A DNA stretch of 64,000 nucleotides from Acidihalobacter aeolianus (GCF_001753165.1 NZ_CP017448.1:576462-640461), one strand, 5' to 3'; numbered from the stretch's first letter, positions 1 through 11,255 are shown. Numbers and translations: made by a program. The notes: generated from the sequence alone by a model not told the origin.

Positions 1-522
1 GCCGGTGCGGAAGGTGCCCTCGATCACCGCGGCGGCCTGGCGCTCGCCCTCGGCGAGGTCGCCCTTGGCCAGGGTGTAATCGGTGAAGACGTTGTCCGGC
101 ACGATGCGCCGCGACGAGACCAGTGCCTCGTCCACGTCGAACAGCGGTTCCGGTCCCGGCGTTTCGATCACTTCGATATGCGCCAGCGCCTCGGCCAGAC
201 GTGCGCGGTCGGGGTGGGCGATCAGCGCCACCGGCTCAGCGGCATGGCGGTATTCGCCGGCGGCGAGCACCGGCTGGTCTTCAGCGATGGCCTTGACGCA
301 GTTGGCGCCGGGAATGTCGGCGGCGGTCACGATCACGAATTCGGACCAGTCGCGGTCGGGATCGAGGCAGATGCCGCCCAGCGTGCCGCCCGGATGGCAG
401 GTGCGCAGGGTCGCGGCGTGGAGCATGTCCGGATAGACGATGTCGTCCACGTAGCGCGCGCGGCCGGCAAGCTTGTCGTCCGCATCCACGCGTATCGGGC
501 TGGTGCCGATGGTGTCGCTCAA
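1..522 (-). CDS. Xanthine dehydrogenase-like molybdopterin-binding subunit (N-terminal part, cut by window edge)
   Basis: The first 174 codons are visible; the rest lies beyond position 1. The translation opens LSDTIGTSPIRVDADDK and contains GRARYVDDIVYPDMLHAATL, which is the typical start of the aldehyde oxidase/xanthine dehydrogenase a/b-hammerhead domain of molybdenum hydroxylase large subunits. These enzymes hydroxylate purines such as hypoxanthine and xanthine with FAD and 2Fe-2S partners. I chose the TTG at 522-520 because AGGA and GGAG motifs lie just upstream and the conserved region starts right after it. The gene diverges from a purine-type ABC transporter operon, which supports a purine substrate. 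An aldehyde or isoquinoline substrate cannot be excluded because the catalytic domain is not visible. Confidence 0.8.
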   Translation of the reverse strand, partial: MSDTIGTSPIRVDADDKLAGRARYVDDIVYPDMLHAATLRTCHPGGTLGGICLDPDRDWSEFVIVTAADIPGANCVKAIAEDQPVLAAGEYRHAAEPVALIAHPDRARLAEALAHIEVIETPGPEPLFDVDEALVSSRRIVPDNVFTDYTLAKGDLAEGERQAAAVIEGTFRTG

Positions 523-564
523 AGTTCCTGGTCTCCTGGCAAGTGCGCCGCCGCGCTCAATCTC

Positions 565-582
565 ATGCAACGATGTATGCAA
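565..582. promoter_or_regulatory. Operator-like site 1 in the divergent purine promoter region
   Basis: The 18-bp sequence ATGCAACGATGTATGCAA has the form TGCA-N8-TGCA. It matches the site at 857-874 at 15 of 18 positions. It ends 43 nt upstream of the TTG start of the xanthine dehydrogenase-like gene. The TGTATGCA core resembles the half-sites of GntR/FadR-type regulators, but this assignment is inference and no such regulator is in the window. Confidence 0.5.
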
Positions 583-856
583 GCAGAATGCGTGCCAGTC
601 ATGGGCTATAGATCGATGCATGCAGAGCGTGGGCCAGACCGGGTTATGGCGTGGCGGGACTGCGGAGCGCGATTTCTTTGTGCCCCAATATAGTGCATGA
701 CCTGTTCCGCAGCACTCGGATCGAGCGTTGTGCAGGGGCTCGGGCCCGGTGTTGCGCGCCCCTGAAACGGTCCGAATCTTGCTCCAATCAGGCGCCGCCG
801 CGACCCTCGAAGCATCCCGTGCCGGTGCGGTCCTTGCTGGCATCAATCGTGAATAC

Positions 857-874
857 ATGCATCGTTGTATGCAT
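857..874. promoter_or_regulatory. Operator-like site 2 in the divergent purine promoter region
   Basis: The 18-bp sequence ATGCATCGTTGTATGCAT is a second copy of the motif at 565-582. It ends 29 nt before the ATG of the transporter ATPase gene, where a repressor would block transcription. A partial related sequence, ATGCATGCA, is at 616-624 between the two sites. One site beside each divergent gene suggests coordinated control of both transcription units. Confidence 0.5.
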
Positions 875-903
875 AAGTCGATGAGCAAAGTTTGCCTGAT
901 TGC

Positions 904-2475
904 ATGAATTCTGACACCTCCCAGAACGTGACCGCCGTGCAGCCGCCGCGCCTCGAACTCGTGGGGCTGACCAAGCGTTTTCCAGGCGTGCTCGCCAACG
1001 ACCGGGTCGACGTGAGCGTCCGCGCCGGCGAGATTCATGCCCTGCTGGGCGAGAACGGCGCCGGCAAGAGCACGCTGATGAAGATGATCTACGGCCTGCT
1101 CGCGCCCGACGAGGGTTCGATCCTGTGGGAAGGCCGCGAGACCGTGATCGATGGGCCGGTGCATGCGCGTCGCCTCGGCATGGGCATGGTGCAGCAACAT
1201 TTTTCCCTGCTCGAAAGCCTCACCGTGGCCGAGAATCTGGCGCTCACGCTGAACCGGCGCGGACGCTGGGAGCCCGCGCGCGTGGCCGCACGCGTGGCCG
1301 AGGCGGAAGGCCGCTACGGTCTGGCGGTCGAGCCGCGCCGGCCGGTGCACAGCCTGTCGGTCGGGCAGCGCCAGCGGGTCGAGATCCTGCGCTGCCTGCT
1401 GCAGGAGGAACCGCTCAAGCTGCTGATCCTCGACGAGCCGACCGCGGTGCTCACGCCGCAGGAAGTGGGCGGGCTGTTCGAGGTGCTGCGCCGGCTTGCC
1501 GCGCAGGGGCTGAGCATCCTGTTCGTCAGCCACAAGCTCGACGAGGTCAAGGCGCTGTGCGAGCGCGTCACCGTGCTGCGCGGCGGCAGGGTGGTCGCGC
1601 GCCGCGACATGGCGGACGTAACGGTGGACGAGCTGGCCACGCTGATGGTCGGCGACCGCCCGCCGGCCCTGCGCGCGCGTCGCGCGGTGGCCGGCGCCGG
1701 CGAGGTCCGCCTGGCGCTGCAGGGGCTCGATCTAGCGCCAGACCATCCGCACGGCACCGCGCTGAGTCGAGCCTCCCTGGAGCTCAGGCGCGGCGAGATC
1801 CTGGGGCTGGCCGGGGTTTCGGGCAACGGCCAGCAGGAACTGCTCGCCGCGCTGGTGGGCGAGCGTCCGGTGCCGGCCGACTGTGTGCTGATCGACGGCG
1901 AACCGGTGGGCCGGATGGGCGTGGCCGAACGCCGCCGGCGCGGACTGCGCTACGTGCCGGAGGATCGTCTGGGTACCGGCGCCGTGCCCAGCCTCTCTTT
2001 GATCGACAACGCCCTGCTCACGCGCTGGCCGAAGGCGACGCGCTTCGGCTGGGTGTCGCTGGCGGCGGCGTGGCACTGGGCGCAGGCGATCTGCGAACGC
2101 TATCAGGTGCGCCAGGCCGGCGTCGGCATGCCGGCGTCCTCGCTGTCGGGCGGCAACCTGCAGAAATTCATCGTCGGCCGCGAGCTGGACGAGACCCCGG
2201 AGATCTTCGTCGTCGTGCAGCCCACCTGGGGCGTCGACGTCGCTGCGGCGCGACGCATTCAGGACGCCCTGCTCGCACTGCGCGAGCAGGGTACGGCCCT
2301 GCTGGTGATCTCCGACGACCTCGACGAACTGCTCGCCCTGGCCGACCGCGTGGCAGTGATCAGCGGCGGACGGGTGTCGTCGGCGCGGCCGGTGGCCGAA
2401 GTCGGCCGCGCGCAGCTCGGTCAGCTGATGGGCGGTCGCGGCCTGGAAGCGGAGGTGCCCGATGCTGCGGCTTAG
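904..2475 (+). CDS. ABC transporter ATP-binding protein, two nucleotide-binding domains (BMP-type purine/nucleoside uptake)
   Basis: This 523-aa protein is the energising subunit of a sugar/nucleoside-type ABC importer with two fused ATPase domains. The first domain has Walker A GENGAGKST (about residues 49-57), a signature LSVGQRQRV and Walker B LLILDEPTAVL. The second domain has a degenerate P-loop region (GVSGNGQQE), an LSGGNLQKF signature and VVQPTWGVDV in place of Walker B. That asymmetry is usual for RbsA/YufO-like proteins. I took the ATG at 904; an in-frame TTG at 892 is possible, and neither has a strong ribosome-binding site. The two permeases overlap and follow directly, and a BMP-family binding protein closes the transporter. 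Confidence 0.9.
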   Translation: MNSDTSQNVTAVQPPRLELVGLTKRFPGVLANDRVDVSVRAGEIHALLGENGAGKSTLMKMIYGLLAPDEGSILWEGRETVIDGPVHARRLGMGMVQQHFSLLESLTVAENLALTLNRRGRWEPARVAARVAEAEGRYGLAVEPRRPVHSLSVGQRQRVEILRCLLQEEPLKLLILDEPTAVLTPQEVGGLFEVLRRLAAQGLSILFVSHKLDEVKALCERVTVLRGGRVVARRDMADVTVDELATLMVGDRPPALRARRAVAGAGEVRLALQGLDLAPDHPHGTALSRASLELRRGEILGLAGVSGNGQQELLAALVGERPVPADCVLIDGEPVGRMGVAERRRRGLRYVPEDRLGTGAVPSLSLIDNALLTRWPKATRFGWVSLAAAWHWAQAICERYQVRQAGVGMPASSLSGGNLQKFIVGRELDETPEIFVVVQPTWGVDVAAARRIQDALLALREQGTALLVISDDLDELLALADRVAVISGGRVSSARPVAEVGRAQLGQLMGGRGLEAEVPDAAA

Positions 2476-3523
2476 ACTGCAGGCGCGCGCGCGGCCTTCC
2501 ACCCGCATGCAGTTCGCCGCGCCACTGCTTGCGGTGGGCGGCACCGCACTGGTCGCCTTCGCGGTGCTCGCGGCCTCCGGACATCCCCCGCTCGGCGGTT
2601 TCTACGCACTGTTCCTGGCGCCCTTCGGCAGCGCGTCCGGCTGGTCCGACGTGCTGGTCAAGGCGGCGCCGCTCGCGCTCATCGGCGCGGGGCTGGTGGT
2701 CGCCTATCGCGCCCGGGTGTGGAACATCGGCGCGCAGGGGCAGTACGTGATCGGCGCGGTACTCGGCAGCTCGCTGATCGTGTATCACCCCGACGCCACC
2801 AGCGCCTGGCTGCTGCCGGCGATGGTGCTGCTCGGCGCCGTCGGCGGTGCCGCCTACGGCGCGATCCCGGCGCTGCTCAACACGCGCTTCAACGCCAACG
2901 AGATCCTTACCAGCCTGATGCTGGACTACGTGGCGCTGTACCTGCTGCGCTATCTCACCTTCGGTCCCTGGCGCGATCCGCACAGCTACGGTTTTCCCGG
3001 CTCGATCTCGTTTCCGGATGCGGCCAGCCTGCCGATCATCTGGCCGCAGACGCAGTTCGACCTCGGCGCGCTGTGCGCCTTCTTCGCCGCGCCGCTGGTG
3101 TGGCTGTTGCTGCGCGGGTCGCTGTTCGGTTTCCAGGTGCGCGTCTCGGCCAGCGCGCCGGCGGCGCGCTATGCGGGCTTCAGCCGCGGCCGCACGGTGT
3201 GGCAGGCCTTCCTGCTCAGCGGCGCCTGCGCGGGGCTGGCGGGCATCCTGCAGGTGGCCGGGCCGATCGACCAGCTGCGCCCGAACATCTACTCGGACAT
3301 CGGCTTCGCCGCGATCATCGTGGCCTACCTCGGCCAGCTCAATCCGCTCGGCGTGCTGCCGGCGGCGCTGCTGGTCGGCCTGTTCTACGTCGGCGCGGAC
3401 AACGCCCAGATCACCATGGGCCTGCCGGTGGCGCTAACCCAGCTGCTGCAGGGCGTGCTGCTGTTCACCCTGCTCGCGGCCAACGTGCTGGTGCGCTACC
3501 GGCTGCGGCGGGTGCCGGCATGA
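2462..3523 (+). CDS. ABC transporter permease, BPD_transp_2 family (first of two)
   Basis: This 353-aa polytopic membrane protein is a permease of the ribose/nucleoside import class (YufP-like). It has a hydrophobic N-terminal helix after a basic RLRLQARARPSTR segment. The family motifs NIGAQGQ (about residue 87) and FNANEILTSLM are present. The start overlaps the ATPase gene by 14 nt, so translation is probably coupled. Its partner permease begins at the ATGA overlap at its end. The two are expected to form a heterodimeric pore for the neighbouring ATPase. Confidence 0.9.
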   Translation: MLRLRLQARARPSTRMQFAAPLLAVGGTALVAFAVLAASGHPPLGGFYALFLAPFGSASGWSDVLVKAAPLALIGAGLVVAYRARVWNIGAQGQYVIGAVLGSSLIVYHPDATSAWLLPAMVLLGAVGGAAYGAIPALLNTRFNANEILTSLMLDYVALYLLRYLTFGPWRDPHSYGFPGSISFPDAASLPIIWPQTQFDLGALCAFFAAPLVWLLLRGSLFGFQVRVSASAPAARYAGFSRGRTVWQAFLLSGACAGLAGILQVAGPIDQLRPNIYSDIGFAAIIVAYLGQLNPLGVLPAALLVGLFYVGADNAQITMGLPVALTQLLQGVLLFTLLAANVLVRYRLRRVPA

Positions 3524-4446
3524 GCCTCGACCTGTGGACCTCGATCGGGGGCAGCGTGGTGGTGGCCGCCACCCCGCTGCTGCTGGCCTCGGCCGGCGAA
3601 CTGGTCACCGAGCGCGCGGGCCTGCTCAACCTCGGCGTCGAGGGCATGATGACGGTCGGCGCCGCGGCCGGCTTCATCGCCGCCTACCACACCGGCAGCT
3701 CGGTCGTCGGGTTGTTCGCCGGTGCCGCGGCGGGTCTGTTCTGTGCGCTGATCTACGCCTGGCTGACCGTGCAGCTCGCCGCCGATCAGGTGGCCACGGG
3801 GCTCGCGCTGACCATCTTCGGCCACGGCCTGAGCGCCTTCGTCGGCCAGCCTTACGCCGGCAAGTCGATCCATCCGCTCGGCGATGCGCCAGTGCCGCTG
3901 CTGCAGCACATACCCGTGCTCGGCCCGGTGCTGTTCCATCACAGCCTGCCAGTGTACTTCGCGATCCTGCTGGTGCTGGGGCTGGCCTGGTACCTGCGCG
4001 CGACGCGCGGCGGGCTGATGCTCAAGAGCGTGGGCGAGGACCCGCAGGTGGCGCGCGGTCTCGGTCTGCCGGTGATCGCGATCCGCTACGCCGCGGCGCT
4101 GTTCGGCGGCGCGATGGCGGGCCTCGGCGGCGCCTTCCTGTCCACGGTGTATACGCCGATGTGGGCGCAGGGCATGGTCGCGGGGCAAGGCTGGATCGCG
4201 GTCGGCCTGGTGGTGTTCGCCACCTGGCGTCCGCTGCGCCTGCTGCTCGGCGCCTGGCTGTTCGCCGGCGTCGGAATCGGCCAGCTGTTCTCACAGGCGG
4301 CGGGTCTGCAGGTGAACACGTATTTTCTGTCGGCATTGCCCTATCTGGCCGTGCTGACGGCGCTGGTTCTGATTTCGCGCGACCCGATGCGCATCCGGCT
4401 GCACACGCCGGCCGCGCTCGGGCGCCCGTTCAGGGCCGAGTCCTGA
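3520..4446 (+). CDS. ABC transporter permease, BPD_transp_2 family (second of two)
   Basis: This 308-aa membrane protein is the second permease of the importer (YufQ-like). It starts with the ATG of an ATGA overlap with the preceding stop codon. The motif LLNLGVEGMMTVGA near residue 38 is the hallmark of this half of BMP-type nucleoside transporters. Multiple hydrophobic helices cover the rest. It continues the same tightly packed operon and lies 71 nt upstream of the substrate-binding protein. Confidence 0.9.
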   Translation: MSLDLWTSIGGSVVVAATPLLLASAGELVTERAGLLNLGVEGMMTVGAAAGFIAAYHTGSSVVGLFAGAAAGLFCALIYAWLTVQLAADQVATGLALTIFGHGLSAFVGQPYAGKSIHPLGDAPVPLLQHIPVLGPVLFHHSLPVYFAILLVLGLAWYLRATRGGLMLKSVGEDPQVARGLGLPVIAIRYAAALFGGAMAGLGGAFLSTVYTPMWAQGMVAGQGWIAVGLVVFATWRPLRLLLGAWLFAGVGIGQLFSQAAGLQVNTYFLSALPYLAVLTALVLISRDPMRIRLHTPAALGRPFRAES

Positions 4447-4517
4447 AGGCGGCGGGGCGGGCTTGATGCTCCCGCGGTCGGGTTCGTTCGATCTTCACAC
4501 GCAAGGAGATGGCAAAG

Positions 4518-6666
<2,149 letters not shown>

Positions 6667-6677
6667 GGACTTCGACG

Positions 6678-8483
6678 ATGCGCAGGGATGCGGAAGTGGA
6701 CATGGCGGGGACGTTGAATCTCGCGCGCCTGCGCCGGCGCTACGCGGATGAGGACGCGACGCCCGAAGAGGTGCTGCGCGAGGTGCTGGGGCGCATCGAG
6801 GCGTGCACCGCGCAGCACGTCTGGGTGGACCTGCTGCCCCACGACGATCTGCTGCTGCGCGCCCGCGCGCTGGGTGCGATGGGCGCCGCGCAGCGCGCCG
6901 AACTGCCGCTCTTCGGCATCCCGTTCGCGGTCAAGGACAACATCGACGTCGCGAGTTATCCGACCACCGCCGGCTGCCCGGAATTCGCCTACACCGCCTC
7001 GCGCACGGCCACCGTGGTCGCGCGCCTGGAGGCGGCCGGCGCGATGCTGATCGGCAAGACCAACATGGACCAGTTCGCCACCGGCCTCGTCGGCACGCGC
7101 TCGCCCTACGGCGCCTGCGACAACGCCGTCGACCCGGCCTACGTTTCAGGCGGGTCGAGTTCCGGTTCGGCGGTCGCGGTGGCCTGCGATCTCGTCAGCT
7201 TCTCGCTCGGCACCGATACCGCCGGTTCCGGGCGCGTGCCGGCCGCGTGCAACGGCATCGTCGGTCTCAAGCCGACGCGCGGCCTGCTCAGCACCGCCGG
7301 CGTGGTGCCGGCCTGCCGCTCGCTGGACTGCGTGGCGATATTCGCCCAGTGCGTGGCCGATGCCGGCAACGTGCTGGAAATCGCCCTGGGGCCGGACCCG
7401 CGCGACCCGCTCAGCCGGGACGTGCCGCCGCTGCCGGTGCGCGCCGGCCTGCACGAGGGCGGTTTTTATTTCGGCGTGCCGGCCGTGGAGGCGCTGCGCT
7501 TCTACGGCGACGCCGAATCGCAGGCGCTGTTCGAGGCGGCCCTGCAGCGCCTGGAATCGATCGGCGGGCGCCGGGTGGAAATCGACTTCGCGCCGTTTCT
7601 GGAGGCCGGCAGCCTGCTATACGACGGCCCCTGGGTGGCCGAGCGGCTGGTCGCGGTCGGCCACTTCCTGATGCAGCAGCCGGAAGCCGTGCTGCCGCAT
7701 ACACGTGCGATCATCGAGGACGGCATGGCCTACGATGCCGCTGCCGTGTTCGGCGCGCAGTACCGCCTCGCCGCGCTGCGGCGCAAGGCCGAGGAGCAAA
7801 TGGCACGCGTCGACGTGCTGGTCACGCCGACCATCGGTACCCACGTCCGGCGCGAGGACGTCGAGATCGAACCGCTCGCCGCGAACCGCCGGCTGGGTTA
7901 CTACACACAGTTCGTGAATCTGCTGGACCAGTGTGCCATCGCCCTTCCGGCCGGCAAGCGCAGCGACGGCATGCCCTTCGGCATTTCCCTGATTGCGCCG
8001 CCGCTGGGCGATCGCGATCTGCTGACCCTGGCCCTGCGCTTTGCCGGCGAGGCGAGCGAGGGCGCGGTTGACGAGCCGGCCGACGACGATATTCAGCTGG
8101 CCGTGGTCGGCGCACACCTCAGCGGCCAGCCGCTGAACCACCAGCTGACCGTGCGCGGCGGACAGCTGATGCGCCGCTGCCGGACGGCGCACGCCTACCG
8201 GCTCTACGCCCTGCGCGGCACCACGCCGCGCAAGCCCGGCCTGGTGCGCAGCCTGCCTTCCGGTGCCGGCGACGCCATCGAGGTCGAGGTCTGGTCGCTG
8301 CCCACCGGCGAGTTCGGCGGCTTCCTGCGCGAAATTCCATCGCCGCTGTGCATCGGTTCCGTGGAGCTGGAAGACGGCGAATGGGTACAGGGCTTCCTGT
8401 GCGAGCCGCACGCCCTGGTCAACAGCGAAGACATCACCGCCCACGGCGGCTGGCGTGCGTATCTGAACGCAGTCGGAACCTGA
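6678..8483 (+). CDS. atzF: Allophanate hydrolase (amidase signature family with C-terminal AtzF-type domain)
   Basis: This 601-aa enzyme should hydrolyse allophanate to ammonia and CO2, the last step of urea use by the urea carboxylase route. The N-terminal amidase domain has the Ser-cisSer-Lys triad at K86, S160 and S184. The 74- and 24-residue spacings match, as I recall, those of Pseudomonas AtzF. The C-terminal part from about residue 470 (VGAHLSGQPLNHQL) fits the allophanate hydrolase C-terminal domain. ATG 6678 has a GAGG at a normal spacing; ATG 6702 is an alternative. No urea carboxylase is in the window, so the source of allophanate is unseen. Confidence 0.9.
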   Translation: MRRDAEVDMAGTLNLARLRRRYADEDATPEEVLREVLGRIEACTAQHVWVDLLPHDDLLLRARALGAMGAAQRAELPLFGIPFAVKDNIDVASYPTTAGCPEFAYTASRTATVVARLEAAGAMLIGKTNMDQFATGLVGTRSPYGACDNAVDPAYVSGGSSSGSAVAVACDLVSFSLGTDTAGSGRVPAACNGIVGLKPTRGLLSTAGVVPACRSLDCVAIFAQCVADAGNVLEIALGPDPRDPLSRDVPPLPVRAGLHEGGFYFGVPAVEALRFYGDAESQALFEAALQRLESIGGRRVEIDFAPFLEAGSLLYDGPWVAERLVAVGHFLMQQPEAVLPHTRAIIEDGMAYDAAAVFGAQYRLAALRRKAEEQMARVDVLVTPTIGTHVRREDVEIEPLAANRRLGYYTQFVNLLDQCAIALPAGKRSDGMPFGISLIAPPLGDRDLLTLALRFAGEASEGAVDEPADDDIQLAVVGAHLSGQPLNHQLTVRGGQLMRRCRTAHAYRLYALRGTTPRKPGLVRSLPSGAGDAIEVEVWSLPTGEFGGFLREIPSPLCIGSVELEDGEWVQGFLCEPHALVNSEDITAHGGWRAYLNAVGT

Positions 8484-8556
8484 GGCGACACCTCGTCGCC
8501 CTCAATCCCCTGGGTTGCGCTGTGCCTGAACGGTTCATCATCATCGGAGGCAGCAG

Positions 8557-9816
8557 ATGACGAGCAAAGCTAAACAGCGTGTTCGAGAACTGCGTATCGA
8601 CGAAACCCGGCTCTGGGATTCGCTGATGGAACTGGCCCGGATTGGCGCCACGCCCAAGGGCGGAGTCTGCCGGCAAGCCCTGACAGACCTCGACCGCCAG
8701 GGGCGGGATCTGGTCGTTCGATGGGCGCGCGAAGCCGGGCTGAGTGTGACCGTCGACAGGATCGGCAACGGTTTCTTGCGCAGGTCCGGGCTGGACGACA
8801 GCCTCCCGCCGATCGTTACCGGCAGTCACATCGACACCCAGCCCACCGGCGGCAAATTCGACGGTAACTATGGCGTGCTCGCCGGGCTCGAGGTGATGCG
8901 CACACTGAACGATCACGGCATCGTGACGCAGGCTCCGCTGGAAGTCGTCTGGTGGACCAACGAGGAGGGCTGTCGCTTTGTACCGGTCATGATGGGCTCC
9001 GGTGTTTTCACGGGAGCAGTCACGCTGGAGCACGCCTATGCGGCGACCGACGCAGAGGGCAAGCGGCTGGTCGACGAGCTGTCGCGCATCGGCTATCTCG
9101 GCGCACAGGAGCCAGGACATCATCCCATCGGTGCGTATTTCGAGGCGCATATCGAGCAGGGGCCGGTGCTCGAAGCGGAGGGCAAGACCATTGGTGCCGT
9201 GACCGGCGTTCTGGGCAGTCGGTGGTTCGACTGCACCGTGACCGGCATGGAGTCGCATGCCGGATCGACACCGATGTCGTCGCGCCGGGATGCGTTGCAG
9301 GTCGCCTCCGTCCTGATGCAGGAGGTGGCCGCCTGCGCGCATCGGCATGCGCCGGACGGTCGGGGTACGGTCGGCCGCGTTGAAGTGTTTCCCAACAGTC
9401 GCAACGTCATTCCCGGCAGAGTCAAATTTTCGATCGATCTGCGACATGGCGATGATGCGGGGTGTGCGGAGATGGTCGACGAAATCCGCGCCAAAGCCGC
9501 CGAGCTGATGGCGTCTACCGGCCTGGACATTCGTCTGGAAGAAGTGTCCGCCTACCCGGCTCAGGCCTTCTCTCCTCGCTGCGTGGATGCCATCACCCGC
9601 GCATCCGACGATCTGGCGTATGTAGCCATGCCCATCGTTTCGGGCGCTGGCCACGATGCGGTCCATGTTGCCCGGATTGCACCGACCGGGATGATCTTCG
9701 TGCCCTGTCGCGGCGGTATCAGTCACAACGAAATCGAACACGCGGAGCCGGCAGATCTTGCCGCCGGATGCAACGTGCTGCTGCAGGTGATGGCGGAGTT
9801 TGCCGATGTGGGCTGA
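8557..9816 (+). CDS. M20 family Zn-dependent hydrolase (allantoate amidohydrolase/N-carbamoyl amino acid hydrolase type)
   Basis: This 419-aa dinuclear zinc hydrolase belongs to the hydantoinase/carbamoylase amidase group. Metal-binding motifs are GSHIDTQPTGGKFDGNYG, NEEGCRF, AHIEQGPVLE and a C-terminal GGISHNEIEH. Members cleave allantoate, ureidoglycolate, beta-ureidopropionate or N-carbamoyl amino acids. In this context allantoate or another purine-derived ureide is most likely, but sequence alone does not fix the substrate. The start has a perfect GGAGG at 8546-8550. It is the last gene before the inserted IS element. Confidence 0.85.
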   Translation: MTSKAKQRVRELRIDETRLWDSLMELARIGATPKGGVCRQALTDLDRQGRDLVVRWAREAGLSVTVDRIGNGFLRRSGLDDSLPPIVTGSHIDTQPTGGKFDGNYGVLAGLEVMRTLNDHGIVTQAPLEVVWWTNEEGCRFVPVMMGSGVFTGAVTLEHAYAATDAEGKRLVDELSRIGYLGAQEPGHHPIGAYFEAHIEQGPVLEAEGKTIGAVTGVLGSRWFDCTVTGMESHAGSTPMSSRRDALQVASVLMQEVAACAHRHAPDGRGTVGRVEVFPNSRNVIPGRVKFSIDLRHGDDAGCAEMVDEIRAKAAELMASTGLDIRLEEVSAYPAQAFSPRCVDAITRASDDLAYVAMPIVSGAGHDAVHVARIAPTGMIFVPCRGGISHNEIEHAEPADLAAGCNVLLQVMAEFADVG

Positions 9817-9871
9817 GTTTTCGTGATCGAAATGAATCTATCCTTGTTCGTTGAGTTGGGATTATTTTGTA

Positions 9872-9902
9872 GGGGCTTCATCGGATAGGGTGGGTAACTC
9901 AG
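9872..9902 (+). repeat. Left terminal inverted repeat of the ISL3-type element
   Basis: This 31-bp end pairs with the right end at 11148-11178. Shared blocks are GG-GCTTC at the tip and TGGGTA-CT-AG at the inner side. The middle eleven bases diverge. Confidence 0.85.
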
Positions 9903-11136
9903 CGGCTGTCGAGGCCATTGGGGTAGAGGTCGATGCCACCGAGATGGAAGTAGATGGCGTTATGGAAACGGGCTCGATTGCGGAAGCCACAAGCGCGTTT
10001 CTTCAGGCGCTGGATGCGGCTGTTCATGCTCTCGGCATGGCCATTGTGGACCTTGAGCACCACGGCGTTGATGATGCCCCACAGATGTCTCTTGAGCGTG
10101 GCCGCGGCTTTTTTCATCGGCGCCAGACGACTGCGTACCGCCCAGGCCATCCAGCGCGCCCAGCCCTTGGCGGCCCAGGTGCGGCGGGTGTAGTGCCACA
10201 GGCCCATGGCGAACTCCTTGATCGCCCAGGCCCGGGCGGTCTTGAGCGTGCTCTCGCGCAGTGCCTGAAAGCGCCGGCGCTGCGCCCGGCTCATATTCGC
10301 CGGGTTGGTCAGCCACTGATACTTGCTGCCCTTGAGCGTTGTCTGCCCGGCACCCAGCAGCGCTCGATGCTCCTGGCGACGCACCCGGTCCACGGCCTCG
10401 CCCAGATACTTCGCGACATGAAATTTGTCGAACGCGATTTTCTCTCGCGCCCCTGGGATATGGGCCTCGGTCGCCGCGATGTAGGCCGGCCACATGTCCA
10501 TGGCCACCGCCTCGAGCCCGAGCTTATGGCTCTCGGGCAGGCTCTCGTAGTAGCCGGCCAGACTCTCGGTCCTGCGCTCATCGGCCACATGCACCACCAC
10601 GCCCCGGTCCTGGTCGCTGACGATCGCGACATACTCATGCCCGCGCTTGAAGGCGGTCTCATCGACGCTGATCGCCCGTGGCGGCTGCCCCTGGCGCCGC
10701 GCCAGACCTCGCTGCACGGCCCGGCGCATCACCGCGTCGATCGCGTTCCAGCTCAAGCGCAACTGCCGAGCCACCGCCTGGATGCTCGCCTCCTTAAGCC
10801 AATCGATGATCAGGGCCTCGAACAACGCCGTGAACCCCGAGCCCGGTTCCGCCCACGCTACCGCCACGGTCACCACCCCGTGTTCAGCGCACTTCACCCG
10901 CGGCACATTCTCTTCCAGTACCGTCTTGTACTGACAGGTGTCCAGGTGGCGCCAACGACGCCGGCGCTGTCATAACCAGGGCTGGGCTTGTCGCACTTCG
11001 GACAGCTCCAGCTCGTGCCGGGCTCTGGCGCGACCTGAACTCGAATCTCTTCGCTCGCCTGATCCACCGCCACCGACATCACCTGCCACGGCGAACTCAA
11101 CCCCAGAATCTGGGCGTAAAGATCAATGTCTCTCAT
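9899..11136 (-). pseudogene. ISL3-family transposase, frameshifted
   Basis: The N-terminal part starts at 11136 (MRDIDLYAQILGLSSPW) and includes a zinc-finger CPKC motif. It runs out of frame and stops at 10894. The remaining 335 codons, ending at 9899, carry the DDE transposase domain (AISVDETAFKRGHEY, AVAMDMWPAYI, FDKFHVAKYLGEAVD). Reading in the second frame upstream of 10906 gives RRWRHLDTCQYKT, the expected continuation, so one base is probably missing near 10958-10966. The two halves together have the normal length of about 410 aa. A sequencing error could mimic this. As read, the element cannot make a full transposase. Confidence 0.85.
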
Positions 11137-11147
11137 CGTTCAGAAAC

Positions 11148-11178
11148 CTAAGCTACCCACTCGATCAGGGGAAGCGCC
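11148..11178 (-). repeat. Right terminal inverted repeat of the ISL3-type element
   Basis: Read on the minus strand it begins GGCGCTTCCCC and ends GTGGGTAGCTTAG, mirroring the left end at 9872-9902. The duplicated target ATTTTGTA follows at 11179-11186. Confidence 0.85.
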
Positions 11179-11255
11179 ATTTTGTATAATAATTAAATTT
11201 AATTAATAAAGTTAATAATAATTTCTTTTTATTTAGTGTAGCAAGTAAAAATTTG

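Larger units (their letters stand above)
9872..11178. mobile_element. ISL3-family insertion sequence, 1307 bp
   Basis: The element is bounded by 31-bp imperfect inverted repeats starting GGGGCTTC on the left and GGCGCTTC on the right (inverted). It is flanked by a perfect 8-bp direct repeat ATTTTGTA at 9864-9871 and 11179-11186. Eight-bp duplications and ends beginning GG are characteristic of ISL3. The right target flank is very AT-rich. It carries one transposase gene on the minus strand that is frameshifted. The intact duplication suggests a recent insertion. It separates the adenine deaminase/allophanate operon from the NCS1 permease operon. Confidence 0.93.

Noticed and set aside
8434-9741. 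435-codon minus-strand frame opposite the M20 hydrolase
   Set aside because: The plus-strand protein has clear zinc motifs and a GGAGG start; the opposite frame has no recognisable domain.
10894-11136. Programmed frameshift in the IS transposase
   Set aside because: I see no slippery run such as A-AAA-AAG at the junction, and ISL3 elements normally use one uninterrupted frame. A simple one-base loss is more likely.
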